Notes under the pieces: generated by a model
Databases searched by the model: none
Told to the model about the DNA's origin: nothing
Seen by the model: only the letters and a program-made list of their open reading frames with translations
Part shown: positions 32,479 to 44,934 of the stretch, in pieces
Position numbering within the stretch: the stretch's first letter is position 1
Layout: each line of letters starts with the position of its first letter
Position numbers and translations under genes: made by a program
Origin: Siphonodentalium dalli
Lineage: Eukaryota > Mollusca > Scaphopoda > Gadilida > Siphonodentaliidae
Assembly: GCA_032622095.1 (NCBI GenBank)
Contig: CP136061.1
Coordinates: forward strand, 16,802,440 to 16,866,439
Direction of reading: 5' to 3'
Length of the DNA stretch: 64,000 nucleotides

Positions 32479-33840
32479 TTATTCATCTAACTCGTCGCTG
32501 CTGTCTGCATCATCATCATCATCATCATCATCATCGTTGTCTGCATTCGTTGCGACTTCGCCATCAGTACATTCGTCGCATCCAGAGTTTTCTGGGACCA
32601 CTGATTCTGGCATTTGTGGTCCGCCAAACCACACGACACGATAGCAACCGTCAACCGACTCCCAACCTAAACTCGGTTGTTTTGGGATATGATTGTTCGC
32701 AGTAGCATGCCACATACCAGCAACAAACTTAGCTCTCTCCATTTTCTGGTCCACTACATCTTCGCATGGTGGAATGCTACTCCCCTCTATGCCCTTCAAG
32801 TTGGATAGAAGTTTATATTTGTTTTAGGGGGGTAGGCTTTCTCAAATGTGGAAAATCGGTGATAATTGAGTGGAATCAGCTTACGTGCACCATAAATGAT
32901 GCACGTGTAGTATTTCAGATCTTCGTGCGACTCCTTTGACATCGTGTCCGTCGCGAGATCAGAGAACGCAGCATTGAAGCTCTTATCCAACACAAGCAGT
33001 TCGAATGGCATCTTCTTTCCCCTCCTAGCAAACTCTGCGGTATAATCACACCCTGTGTATGCGTGGAAACCAGGCAAGGCTGCACAATATTCGGGACCAA
33101 TCGCAGATGCCATCGACGAAACGTCTATACATATATTCGATTACTGCGCCCTGAAGCGCCGACCTCCATTCAGCAGATACTTGAAGTGACTCGATGAATG
33201 TGATGGACTATGATTAACATCTGTATCAGACGCTTAATTAAAGTTATTAATTGCCCCCCCCCCCCAGGGATATCGCGGTCAGCATCAACCATGTGTAAAC
33301 ATACTCTTGTATCTGCCTCTGAGTGATTGCATTTCAAATGTTCAACGAGCTGCCTGTTCACCCTTCCGTCAATCATGGTGTACATCCAACATTCATCATC
33401 AACTCCTAGATACACTTTTCTGTTGGTCAAAATGGCCCGATGATGTTCATAATACCAGTCTCTGACAAAGAACCGCGGAGCTGTTGTTTGAAGGAAGAAT
33501 ATGTTAGTGCTTTGTGGAGATCTTTAGGTCGGAGCTAATCGGGACCTGAAATTACATACGAGCAATCGTCCGCTCCTCTGCGATCTCGTTCGCAGTCTTT
33601 GATAGACGACCCTTCGTATGTGTCGAACACGATATCCACGCGTTTAGAAGGATGGGCGAGAACAGCATGAAGTAACGCACGAGACAATCCGCAATAGGTC
33701 GGTGGCAGGTTTGGTGGAAGACAATGAAGAAGGAAATTACCATCTTTGATATGAGTATCGATACCGTCTAGCTGCTCTTGATCTGATGATACCATTGCTT
33801 CCAGCAATGAAAATAGTGAACTTATGTCAGTGTGATTCAT
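32479..33840 (-). pseudogene. Decayed gene for a FEN1/PIN-like nuclease-type protein
   Basis: Four overlapping open pieces on the minus strand (33840-33535, about 33478-33170, 33113-32796, 32800-32479) read as one protein with at least two stop codons (TAG after 33535, TAA near 33137) and several one-base shifts. Conserved blocks in order: 'VFDTYEGSSIKDCERDRRG' (33631-33574), 'EADTRVCLH' (33321-33295), 'SDTDV' (33230-33216), 'PGFHAYTGCDYTAEF' (33080-33035), then an Ile-Pro-Pro-Cys/Trp-rich tail and a poly-Asp end from a CAT microsatellite (32508-32537). The spacing and order of the acidic residues resemble FEN1/XPG nucleases (VFDG..., EAE, DxD, GCDY). I recall proteins with the GCDYT block as a multi-copy invertebrate family of unknown function; nuclease activity is inference. 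The N-terminus is truncated by a fold-back. Confidence 0.7.
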
Positions 33841-33956
33841 ATATCCATCAGGCTTTCAAAGTGAGAGAGGAACGTGTGCAGCGACGTTCCTTGAAACTTG
33901 TTGCAAGCCTGAGGAAACTATATGAATCACACTGGCATAAGTTCACTGTTTTCATG
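33806..33956. repeat. Fold-back duplicating the 5' end of the pseudogene
   Basis: The pseudogene start on the minus strand (ATGAATCACACTGACATAAG) appears again in inverse orientation on the plus strand at 33922 (ATGAATCACACTGGCATAAG). The sequence between is also inverted (AGGCTT...AAGCCT, GGAACGT...ACGTTCC), making a ~70-bp-arm hairpin. Confidence 0.85.
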
Positions 33957-33999
33957 TGATGATAATGGGCAAATTTTAAGAGATAAAAACATTTTGCGC

Positions 34000-34610
34000 G
34001 CGAGAGTGCAAATAGAACTATTATGGGGGAGGGGTGGTTTGGTTATTTTCAACCCCCACGGAGTTTCGTTTCTTAGAGGGTGTTTTTATGACCAGCGTTA
34101 TATAGCAGGAAAACATGCCAGGAACAAAAATCATCTTTGTCCTCGAAAATTCAAACATAAGTCATTTTTGTGGTTTTGTGGGTACTTTCAACCCCCCCCC
34201 CCTTCTGAAATGAAAACGCCAGGGAATTTCGTTTCAGAAATTGGGTATTTTTCATCAGTGATGACCAAAGCACTATTAATATAAAAATCAGCTTTGTACT
34301 CGAAAGTTCAAATAGAAGTCATTTTTGGGGTTTTGGGGGGTACTTTAAAAAACCCCCTTCTGAAATAAAAACGCCAGGGAATTTCGTTTCAGAAATTGTG
34401 TATTGTTGATCGGTGATGGCTAGAGCACTATTAATGTCAAAATCAGCTTTGTACTCAAAAGTTCAAATAGAAGTCATTTTTGGGGGTTTTGTGGGGTCTC
34501 TGGTCCCTAAACGCCAGGAATGCAGAACTTAAGAAATCGGATTTCTTTGAAGGTTCCTGGGGTGTAATAAATCTGGGGCACCAAACCTTTCGTACGCGAT
34601 TGTTCAAATA
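34000..34610. repeat. ~155-bp tandem repeat
   Basis: GCCAGGGAATTTCGTTTC recurs at 34218 and 34373, with degenerate units before and after. Units share TCAGCTTTGTACTCGAAAG, AAATAGAAGTCATTTTTG and G-rich/C-rich runs. Confidence 0.8.
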
Positions 34611-37600
34611 GAACCCAGCAGGCTCCCTGATTATAGCTAACAGTAGCTGGCTTTTGAAGCCTGAAATTGAAAATATAAACCAGGAGATCGCCCGGAGCCT
34701 TGTTCAGATATTCTAGCTATTCTTTATTCTTTTCCATTTCACCATGATACATGTATACCGCCGGTATAGGCTTGGTAGATGAATGAGGTTGGATAGTCTG
34801 TCGAAGCTACACGGACGTTTTCTGACGTTTTCCATAAAAGTCTTCGTAAAATCAATCCTTGTATGGGTACTCTTGGTGATTGGAATGGAAAATCTACACA
34901 AAATATTAGAAACCCCATTCTACCATTATGGAAAACATATGTGCAGGAAGAAATGTTGATGATTGCCTCATGCTTAGACTGCTTCTTGTCACCAGTTCAT
35001 ACTATTAAAGTACCGCTACAATTCCACACGTGCATTACTGTGACGACCAAGTTGGGATCTTGACAAATTTGAACTAGAACTCAAGCAATATATTTACTTG
35101 TATTGCAGCGATATTAGCATACTTATGAATCACTACATGTATGTACAAATGTATATAATTAGTTTGTCTCATGTACAAGTAGCGTCTATGTGTATCTGGA
35201 CCATAGCACTATCGTTAGGTGGGGTGAATATAAAATGATTCCCGGAAATTACTCACATAAGCCTGCACAGTTGATGTCGAATCCGGTCCACGATTAAACG
35301 TATACTAATAGTTTTTGTATTATTCATGGAATAAATGCTGTTTAAACTAAAGTCTATCTGATCAAACTGGATTGATTTTCACGTGAACATGTATGGAGCT
35401 CTGCGTACAATAGCCTCATCATGACCGTGTTCTGCTGAAGTTAGTCTATATATGCCACTAGGTTGGGGGATTATCAAGATGCATGAATGCAGCATGATAT
35501 ATACAATTTATGGGATATAGTCAGACTGATCTGATAACTGCTAGTCGAATAGAATTAGAACAGTTCGAGTCATTAGGATATATATGGATCGGCCTATCTA
35601 ATATGATCTGAAAGATGCCATTATTATTATAGTGAACCATGGCCACCTCCGTAGTTACGCGTGCTAATTAAACTTCCTTCATTTCCACATTTCCTTTGGT
35701 TCATGATAACGTTATAACCAGAATCAACATGGCACGTCATGAGCTGTTATTAACTCCAAATATTACTTCACATTATGTTGTAAGAAGTTAGTGGACTGCG
35801 TTGCCCCATAATGTCATTCAGTATTAAGAACCTGGATTCCAGCGTATATTGGACATAACAAATCAAACTGATGACATGACACCGGAAGACACATCACTAC
35901 TAATAGACGTTTCACCCGTTTCCCACCATGTGGTCGTACAGTTTGTCAAAAAGCGGGAATTAGTATCATAATAAGTATCGCCTGTCTATTTTTGGCTTGT
36001 ATCTATTGCGCTTACCATTCACATTCTTTCGTCATCTAAGCTGCATGGTTGGATATGCAAAGCAGTTGCGCAGTTCCTGTTGATTTCGATAAACTTCAAA
36101 ATAATCGCTAATCAAGTGCGACCGGCAGCACAGTCATAACCATTGCCCAGAACCACTTTCCTATTAAACTGATGTACAAACGTAATGCATTGTCTCACTA
36201 AACTTTTCACATGCCTAAATCATAGAAATCAATATGGGATATTAGTTTGCTGTATACTATCAATGGTCCATACCAGCCTACCGTGTTCATGCCAAGCCAC
36301 CTTTCGTATATTGGGCGAATCACTTTGTGTGGCTACGACCAATTAACTGAACACGAGGAAAGCAAAGAACCAGACATAGCACTTCGCCCGTTTGTGGGGA
36401 TCTAGCCTGGTGTATGGCAATGTTCATTTCAACTGAATAACATGTCCTGTGGGGTCACTAACTTATATGAACTTTTCAAAACTCCACATTTGCAATGAAA
36501 GTGGTTGGACTACTTTGGTGAAAACAATCATCCAGATTTCAGAACCTGGTATTCACAATATATCACTTTAAGCTTGATACGGGACACTACCGCATATACG
36601 GATATATTACCCACCTATGGGTGTCTATTCTATTTTGATCTGTTGTGGTTATCAATACGATTGAAACCTGCTGAGTTCAGCTAAACGAGGTTCAAATGGT
36701 GTTACCATGCACATTTAATTAAAGGTTACAGCGCAACTAACAGTGAGACAAGCAGGCCAAATGAAAGCCATAGCAGTAATTATACTATTGTTTGTGTTTT
36801 ATAAACAAGGATGTGTTTTTTCTTGCTTGCCAAGATTAATGGTGTAGCTGAGAAGTACAATCCCACTTCATAGCTATCACAATAAACAATTGCGTATTGC
36901 TACCTCCTATGATACACTATATGCATTTGCTACAGATATGTCACGACAATAACTAACACTAACGATTAACTGCATCATCAATTACCATTTGATATGGTAA
37001 CCACCATTACTTCTCACTTAGTGCTTTGGCTTAGAGTATAGCACAGAAGTATAGACATTGGAATAGTAACACTTGCCCACTACAAGCTAAGATGGCGGTC
37101 TAAGATACTTTCTAATTTCACATAGTGAGTTGGATTTTCTCTTCAACACCCTCCTCACTTAATATCAGGAAATTTGAAGAAATGCAGAATATGCCGTATA
37201 TGACATCGCTAATTTGTATAAGAAATTAAAGCTATGCACATATACTTAAAATGAGCCGATTAACCTAATTCCCCATGATGGAATGACAGGGCGACATTTG
37301 GTGATGTACCGTAACGAACATTGACTTTTGTATTTTGACTGCCATTTTGGTAGCCATCTTGGATGAAATTGAACAGTTTTGTTGAAGTGTGATAATAATT
37401 CCGTATGTGGCACGAATACTTCTTTCCCATCACTGAATGCCGCTCATTTCTTTAAATCTATTGCTACAATATCGGAATTAATTTTTTACAAGATGCTATA
37501 ATTCGATTGTCTAAAGTGGATTTTTGACAGATCGAACAACGTTTTGTACAATACAATTGGTCACCACATTGCTGAAGCAATAATTAAACGCAGAATTGTC

Positions 37601-38540
37601 ACAATTCGCAGTCGATACCAAACGGAAGGTCATTTACATGAGATTCTTGAAAATCGCAAAATTGTTGATTTTTTAGTGCCATTTTGGCAGCCATCTTTGA
37701 CTGAAATAACATTTTCCCGTGAAATTGGGTACTGTACTTCGAGAACTACTATTGATGAATTGCCCTAACTGAAAAGAATGTATAATAATTAAGAAATATG
37801 CGCTGAATTCGTCAGTTCTTATGACAACCCTACATCTGAACTGAACTGACAATGACGTCATCTTTGTGACGTCATAATTCTCTCCAGTCGCGGACCCATG
37901 AAGTCTAACAAACTTTTTCCGACAAAGTTAGTGATACCCTATCATAATATCATAGTCTCTATATTTGTTAAAAAAATTCCCACGAAAGCACATAAGCAAC
38001 TCTACTATATCTCTTTCTTCTATCTTTGTTCTCTTCTTAAATGTATACATGTATATGTCTACAACTTCATACTATACCTGATCAAAAACCCAGCTGCTCA
38101 GTTCTTATAATGTTAATAAATATATGATACTATCAGTATCGTCCATAACTTGAATGAATTTTTTTTACATAAACCTAGGTTGATTTAATTCAATTTCATT
38201 GAATCTTCCATAAATTGAATTTAATTCAATTTCATTGAATCTTCCATAAATTGAATATATATGATGCCACAAAATACATTTAACTTTAATTACTCCCGTT
38301 TCAGATTATTATTAAAGTTTAATATTCTATACTTTAAAACCTATACCTCAGATAAAATATATGCATACAAATTTATACATATAACTATATATGTATATGT
38401 ACTCACTAATTAATTCCACTCAATCCATATACTCTGATCACATTTCAGCATACCACTGTCAGTTTACTGCGACTAAGACTCACAACTGGATACATAAACT
38501 CACAAGTTTTTAACACCGATAGCTCAGATCACCCCACCCC
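34611..38540. other. Long stretch without recognisable genes
   Basis: Mostly AT-rich and apparently single-copy within the window. It holds a few GCCATTTTGG(C/T)AGCCATCTT motifs (37340, 37677) that recur in the R and X repeats, and the microsatellite-like TTGAATTTAATTCAATTTCA near 38180-38240. No open frame here shows a recognisable domain. Confidence 0.4.
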
Positions 38541-38554
38541 TCCATCCTAATAAT

Positions 38555-39115
38555 ATGCCTTTAAAATACCCATGTACAACTTGCAATAAATCAGTAAGAA
38601 TAAATCAAGATGCTCTATGCTGTGACTCATTTGATAAATGGATACACATATGCTGCTCTATGCTATCAAAAAAAATGACTATGCTAAACTGATTGATGAT
38701 CAAGCACCGTGGTTTTGTTACCATTGCATTGGACTAATGTTCCCATTTAATCATATAGTGGGTGAAACACTATTCAGACTAGCTATATTCGAAATGAAGC
38801 ATGACAACGACCACTTATCTATCACATCAAACAAATCGATGTGTATGAATCCATTTACTCTAAATGATGACTTTCAGACAGTACACCTAACTGAAGAAGA
38901 TGAAAACGCATTAGATGCTCAAAATTCTGAACTTTCTTCCAACTATACTCTCCTTGAAGAATTCAATGAGAATGTAAAATCGGAAAACCATACTATATCA
39001 ACCTCGATGATACATTTCAGTATACGTTCCCTTTTGAGAAATATGCACAAAATGACTACTTGTCTAAATACTTGCAGACATAGCTTTGGCATAATGACAC
39101 TATTTTGGGCTAAAA
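38555..39115 (+). pseudogene. 5' fragment of a LINE: PHD-type finger and start of an endonuclease
   Basis: Frame 1 starts at ATG 38555 and reads MPLKYPCTTCNKSVRINQ... through CCDSFDKWIHICCSM to a TGA at 38690. Frame 2 (from about 38670) continues ...DYAKLIDDQAPWFCYHC and onward. The switch lies at an A8 run (38668-38675), so a one-base slip broke a single frame. Joined by eye, the cysteines form a PHD-like C-x2-C / C-x2-C / H-x2-C / C-x2-C series (one position altered: DSF in place of the expected Cys). Near 39000-39110, 'HFSIRSLLRNMHKMTTCLNT' resembles the N-terminus of a LINE AP-endonuclease ('NIRSL' motif). The fragment ends where AAGATGGCCACCAAAATGG begins. Confidence 0.7.
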
Positions 39116-39618
39116 TTGAAACTCACCATCCAAGATGGCCACCAAAATGGCCGCCGGAAATTTAAAATCTGGCTTTTTTTTTAACAATTATCGTCTAGAT
39201 CAGTTCATGCTGTTTGGAACTGGTTGAGTAATATGACTTTATTTTGTATTCTGTATATTAACTAATCATTGGAGCAATTAATTATGCAATTATTGGGGTC
39301 CTATCCGCTTGTGATCCCTCAAAAATTCGATTTTACAGAACGCGGTATAAAATTTCACAAAAAATCACAACTGGGATTCTAGTCATAATTCAACAAGAAA
39401 TGAACAGAAGGTTGCATTAAGTGAGGCATACTATTACCTATGAATATTCCAACTCACTGGAACCAAAATTCTTACTTTGGCTCAAAATGGCAGCCAAAAT
39501 ATGGAAAATGGTAAATATTGCCCTATGGTGTCCTGCAATCGCTTACAAGTTGTGGTTGATGTACAAAATTGGCTATTATGCCTTCTATACATTGAATATT
39601 AACATGTCTGCTGTACCA

Positions 39619-41990
39619 CACTGTATGAAAAGCGAGATTTATAAAATATAAATGTTGCATAAATTTAGGACCCTCAATTTATGCATTCATTTATTCATAT
39701 TAAATTTGCCTTTATACAAAATATAAATCTCGCATTTATATTTTTAAATCTCGCATAAATGTTGCATTAATTTCGCTCATTACTGTAACCGGCGGCTGGT
39801 TTCATTGTTGGCCCATAATTTAATTATTACCATGCTATCCTAGCAGCAAGCATGCATATGTGAGACATGTATCATATATAACACAAGCTAACGGCCGAAT
39901 ATCGGTTTCTTTGTCTGCGAACAACGCTGCTGTGAAGACGTGTGTGAATTTGAGATGAGAACTCTTAACTGAGGCGAGTATACAAATACGTTTGTTTTCG
40001 CATGTTCTGTCTAAACTAATTTATTTAGGATGGGGTGTTCGTATGGCGGGGGGTATTGGTGGTGGTATATTTGCTTGGGTTAGAACATGATCGCCACATC
40101 ATTTCGGTTTTTAAATCTATTTCTAATTATGCATTTTACCAAGGGTAAGTTAACACATATGTGACTATGAAATAAAGGTAATTCACAATTTATGTTGCCG
40201 ATTCATTCTTTCATCAATTCGCAGCGTGATCGACACATGTAAAAATTCATATTTTATTATACAGAGACGTCGGAATAAGGTTATTCTATCGCGTGAAAAT
40301 GTGGTTTTGTGAGAGTGATTCCACCCTTAGCCATATCACAAATAAAAGGCCGCACATTACAATTAAATATTTTGCTAAACAGGCTATTATATCGCGTAAA
40401 ATGTGGAGTTGGAAGCGTGATTTCACCATTGGCTATGTCACATATACATTCATTGTACAATATATCAATGATGTAATCCCGTTTTGAAGTTATAATCGCG
40501 TAAAATTGTGATCATGGAAGGGTGATATCACTCTTTGCCATTTCACATATAAATTCATTGTACAATATATACATGATGTAATCCCGTTTTGAAGTTTAAT
40601 CGCGTAAAATTGCAATTGTGGTCATGGAAGGGTGATATCATCCTTTGCCAGCATCACATATAAATTCATTGTACAATATATTCATGATGTAATCCAGTTT
40701 TGAAGTTATAATCGTATAAAATTGTGATCATGGAAGGGTGATATCAACCTTTGCCATTTCACATATATATTCATTGTACAATATATCCATGATGTAATCC
40801 CGTTTTGAAGTTTTAATCGCGTAAAATTGTGGTCATGGAAGGGTGATATCAGTGTCACCCTTTGCCATATCACATATAAATCCGTTGTACTGTACGTCCA
40901 TGATGCAATCCCGTTTTGAAGTTTGAATCGCGTAAAATTGCAATTGTGGTCACGGAAGGGTGATGTCACCCTTTGCCATATCACATATAAATCCATTGTA
41001 CAGTAAGTCCATGATGTAATCCCGTTTTGAAGTTTGAATAGAGTAAAATTGTGGTAATGGTTGTGTGATATCACGCTTTGCCATATCGCATATAAATTCA
41101 TTGTACAATAACTCAATGATGTAACACAATTTTGAAGTTTGAATCCCGTAAAATTGTTGCCTTGAAGGGCGATATCACTCTTTAGCAGAAAACAAAAATT
41201 CTTATTTTAGTTTTAATATTTTATTGTTTATACTTATTTTCGATGCGATCACTTAATTATTTAATTTTTATTCTTTATTGCAGAGACTACGAAAATTAAC
41301 GACGGCAAGATACAACTATGACACAAAGTGCCATGTCCAAGTAGTTCATGTTATATTTGTGACTGGTATAACCAACAATAGGGCAGCATTTTGTTGGCAA
41401 ATTACTACACATGGAGATACCAGAATCGGGGCGGCACATATGTATATGTATAGTTAGATATACACATCAGTGTCGCCGTATATGCTGGTTACAAGCCAAA
41501 TGTCACCCTAAAGTAGATTTCACAAAGATATATATGGATATATACGTTCAAATCCAAATTTATACCGTGTATAAATGTGGATAAACTAGAGTTTATAACC
41601 AGAATAAATGTAGCTACATATATTTACGCAGGTTTATTCCATGAATAGCTTGTATAAATTTGAGTTTATAACCAGAATAAATGTAGCTACATATATTTAT
41701 GCAACATTATTCAGTGAATAAATTTGTATTTATGCATAAAAGGTAGACAATAAATTAATTCATAAACGTGCGAATAAATGCGAGTTTATCCTGCTGAATA
41801 AAGGCGGGTTTATTCACTGAATAAATTGAGTATAAATGTCGGCCTTTATTCATGAATAAATTGTGAATAAATGTGCATAAATTTCCGGATGTATGCACCT
41901 TTATTCAGTGAATAAATTTCTGATTTATCCATATTTATGCACATTTATCCGGAATTTATGCAATGAATAAATTCCAGTTTTCATGCAGTG
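39619..41990. mobile_element. CACTA (EnSpm)-like non-autonomous element
   Basis: 2,372 bp, flanked by CCA (39616-39618 and 41991-41993); copy 1 of repeat R supplies the empty site. Termini: CACTGTATGAAAA left, CACTGCATGAAAA right (read inward). Subterminal regions on both sides (39640-39790 and 41520-41985) are crowded with variants of GCATAAAT / ATAAATTTAT in both orientations, as in CACTA elements, where transposase binds such repeats. A 3-bp duplication and CACTG ends fit this superfamily. No transposase; the core is a 105/111-bp array. Confidence 0.85.
40285..41180. repeat. 105/111-bp tandem array inside the CACTA-like element
   Basis: ATGTAATCCCGTTTTGAAG-type cores at 40471, 40576, 40687, 40792, 40903, 41014 and 41119: spacings 105, 111, 105, 111, 111, 105. 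The alternation comes from short insertions/deletions (for example an additional GCAATT-like hexamer). Each unit includes a 'catggaagggtgatatca' block and a 'catataaattcattgtaca' block. Confidence 0.92.
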
Positions 41991-43445
41991 CCATGGTCAA
42001 GTGTTACTGTTGTCACCACTGACATCACCAAAAATATTGGACTTTTCTCTCAAAAACTTGACATAAATATCGGCAAAAATTTAACTTTTCAGGTTTGGAC
42101 CATTTTTTCAAGTAAAATGAAACTATCTTTGGATTGAAAGGTATTTATTATATTGGTCTATCTGAAATGTGTCACACTGCGGTGTTTATATACCAAATTG
42201 CTCAAGATGGCTTCCAAAATGGCAACCAAATTGGTAATAAGTTATTTATTTTACATATAACATTATAACATTATATATATATAACACTAGCAGATTAGCC
42301 CGCCACTGGCGGCATTGGTTCCATGGCTTTGGTCCATCCATTAATTTTAGTTTTTCAAGGTAACCCCGTACAGGCATAAACAAATATTCCCCGTCCCGAG
42401 TTGACCATACATAACAAATTTCACGTCGATGTCACCGCTGACGACCGAGATATCGCCCAAGGTAATTTGTGGGTACCCGTTTCAAGGTCAAGGTCACCTG
42501 AGGCGGACAAACTGACCCGACGAAAATCTCCCCCGTCCATTGGAAGCCCTAAGTACGAAATTAGATATCCCCAGTTTCCAAAAGCAAAAGATATCAGGTA
42601 GAATTTGTCAAATATGGACCCTGGTGCAAACACTCGCAGGGCCCTAAAATTTATTAACATAGGATTTCCCATTAAAATCGATTTATGTCGATAAAATTAT
42701 TTTTTTTAATTTTAAGCTGAGACTTCGTGTGTCTGCGTGTAATACTTATATATTCTTAAAATGACAGAGTCCAACACGTAATTATGTTTTTGATGAAAGA
42801 AATTAAATTTTTTCGATGCTAAATTTCGAGCGATAACGTTGCGTTGAATTGTAATCAAACGCTCTTTTATAGCGACGCGTCATATACAAACGCTCATTAA
42901 ATTATCACGTGAGTAACCCCCGCAGTGCCGTTTTTTTGTGATTAGGAGTGGAGAATGAGTGCTCAGAGCTTCTCCAAAACGACGCGATGACGATTCCCGT
43001 GAGTTTTTACCCTCAGATGGGAAGTTTGAGCTCAATCGAGCCAGCCGTTATCGATTCTATAGAGGACAAATATACACACACATATATACTTATATACGGA
43101 GTTCTCAAAATATATAGTAGACTAGCAGGTTAGCCCGCCACTGGCGGCAATAGTCAGAAACATGACAATTTTTAAGTTTTAATTAATTTTTTTAATTAAT
43201 TTAATTTTTTTGTTTTTCAATGAGTTAATTTTTTTGTTTTTGTTTTTAAATTTTACGCGATTTGTTTTGGTTTTTCAATGAGTTAATTGTGCCTTTTAAA
43301 TTTTGTTTTTCAATTTTACCCGATTTGTTTTTGTTTTTCAATGAACCCGTCCTTGACACTTCCCGTATTTGTTTTGGTTTTTCAATGAGTTAATTGTGCC
43401 TTTTTAATTTTGTTTTTCAATTTTACCTGATTTTTTTTTTTTTTT

Positions 43446-44342
43446 CAATGAACCCGTCCATGACACTTCCCGTATTTAGCAAGTTTGAGCTCAATCGGTT
43501 CGAGTCTATAAAGGACACACACATATATATGACACTTCTCGTAGGTAGCAAGTTTGAGCTCAATCGGCATTCCCTGGAATTTCCCAGTCAATATTTAGCA
43601 AGTTTGAGCTCAATCGGTTCGAGTCTATAAAGGACATACTCATATATATGACACTTCCCGTAGGTAGCAAGTTTGAGCTCAATCGGCATTCCCTGGAATT
43701 TCTCAGTCACCAACGCGGCGTAATTTTGGTACATATATAGAGACCCGGTTGTCATGTGTAGTAAAGATGTCTTATAAGCCGACATTGCCGTGGGGATGCC
43801 CGTTCCTACACGCGTTTTCGATTCTATGAAGTACCCACATATATACGGAAGTCTCAAATTATATAGTAGATTGGCAGATTCCAGTAGCTTTATAACGGTA
43901 TATCTGGGGAGAAATCTGATGCTGTATTCGTGATTATCTGGGATGATTTCGGTATATAAGGTATATACTGTAAAAACAAAGCGCGCCATCCGTGCTCGCA
44001 GGGTTGGTGAGAAACAAATGTTTTTTAAATTTAATTTATGTTCCGTATATCTCTCTGCAGATGATAATAACGTTGAATGGCAAACAGACGCTCTTTATAG
44101 CGATGCGTCAAAAACAAACGCTCATTAAATAATCACTTGATTAACCCCTGCCGTGCCTTTGCGGTGATTTGGGAGTGGATAAAGGGTGCTCTGAGCTTCC
44201 CCAAAACGCGACCACGGCCGTGTCGGTGGGATTTTACACTTACATACGAAATTGGAGCTCAATATGTACACGCGTTTTGGATTCCATGAAGTACACACAC
44301 ACACATATATATATACGGAGTTCTCAAAATATATAGTATAGA
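43446..44342 (-). repeat. Higher-order duplicated part of the array (partner 45741-46643)
   Basis: About 900 bp nearly identical to 45741-46643, offset ~2.3 kb. Contains two inner copies of GTTCGAGTCTATAAAGGACA with TAGCAAGTTTGAGCTCAATC. The near identity contrasts with the other, more diverged units, so a two-unit block was duplicated recently. Confidence 0.88.
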
Positions 44343-44934
44343 CTAGCAGGTTAGCCCGCCACTGGCGGCGTTGGTCCGAAACATGACATTTTTTTGGCTT
44401 TTCAATGAGTTAATTGTGCCTTTTTAATCAAGAGTAATTATGGTACCCGTGCCTAAAAGAGGTATGATTTAAGGTACATCGGGCGGAAAAAACTGACCCA
44501 ATGAAAATTTCCCCCGTTCCTAGGAACGACAGACATAAGAATCCCACAACACGCATTTTTTAATGAGTTAATTCTGTCTTTTTAATCAAGAGGAATTATG
44601 ATACCCGTCCCCAAAAGAGGTATGCCAACGATGTCGTTGTTGTTGGCATTCACGGCTTGGGGAAACACGCATTTTTTAATGAGTTAATTCTGTATTTTTA
44701 ATCAAGAGGAATTATGATACCCGTCCCTAAAAGAGGTATGCCAACGATGTCATTGTTGTTGGCATTCACGGTTTGGGGGCCACCCGAAGATTCTCACATT
44801 GCCGTAAAGAGAAAATGTTACAACAATGTCGTTGGCATTCACGGCTTGGGGGCCACCGAAGATTCTCACATTGCCGTAAAGAGAAAATAGCATTGTGAGG
44901 ATTTAGTAATTTGAAATAATTATTTTCTCTTGGC

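Larger units (their letters stand above)
31811..33988. mobile_element. Segment with 33-bp inverted ends enclosing the nuclease-like pseudogene
   Basis: 31811-31843 (TTTTATCTCTTAAAATATGC, then CCATTATCATCAC) and 33956-33988 are inverted copies with one mismatch. The enclosed 2.2 kb contains the decayed FEN1/PIN-like gene. This would fit a DNA transposon carrying an unusual gene, but no target duplication was found, and the left end abuts the 29491-31810 palindrome. Confidence 0.45.
39481..42245 (+). repeat. Dispersed repeat R, copy 2, split by a CACTA-like element
   Basis: 39481-39618 and 41991-42245 together equal copy 1 (28872-29262). Continuity is exact apart from the 3-bp duplication CCA. 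Confidence 0.88.

Noticed and set aside
32463-32705. Plus-strand His-rich open frame (HHHHHHHH)
   Set aside because: Opposite-strand reading of the CAT microsatellite that encodes the poly-Asp tail of the minus-strand pseudogene.
40706-41116. 136-codon minus-strand open frame with repeated YVIWQRV-type units
   Set aside because: It is a read-through of the 105/111-bp array inside a non-coding transposon.
43600-43640. tRNA B-box-like GGTTCGAGTCT in the array units
   Set aside because: No matching A box at proper spacing and no cloverleaf; it is part of a longer repeated sentence.
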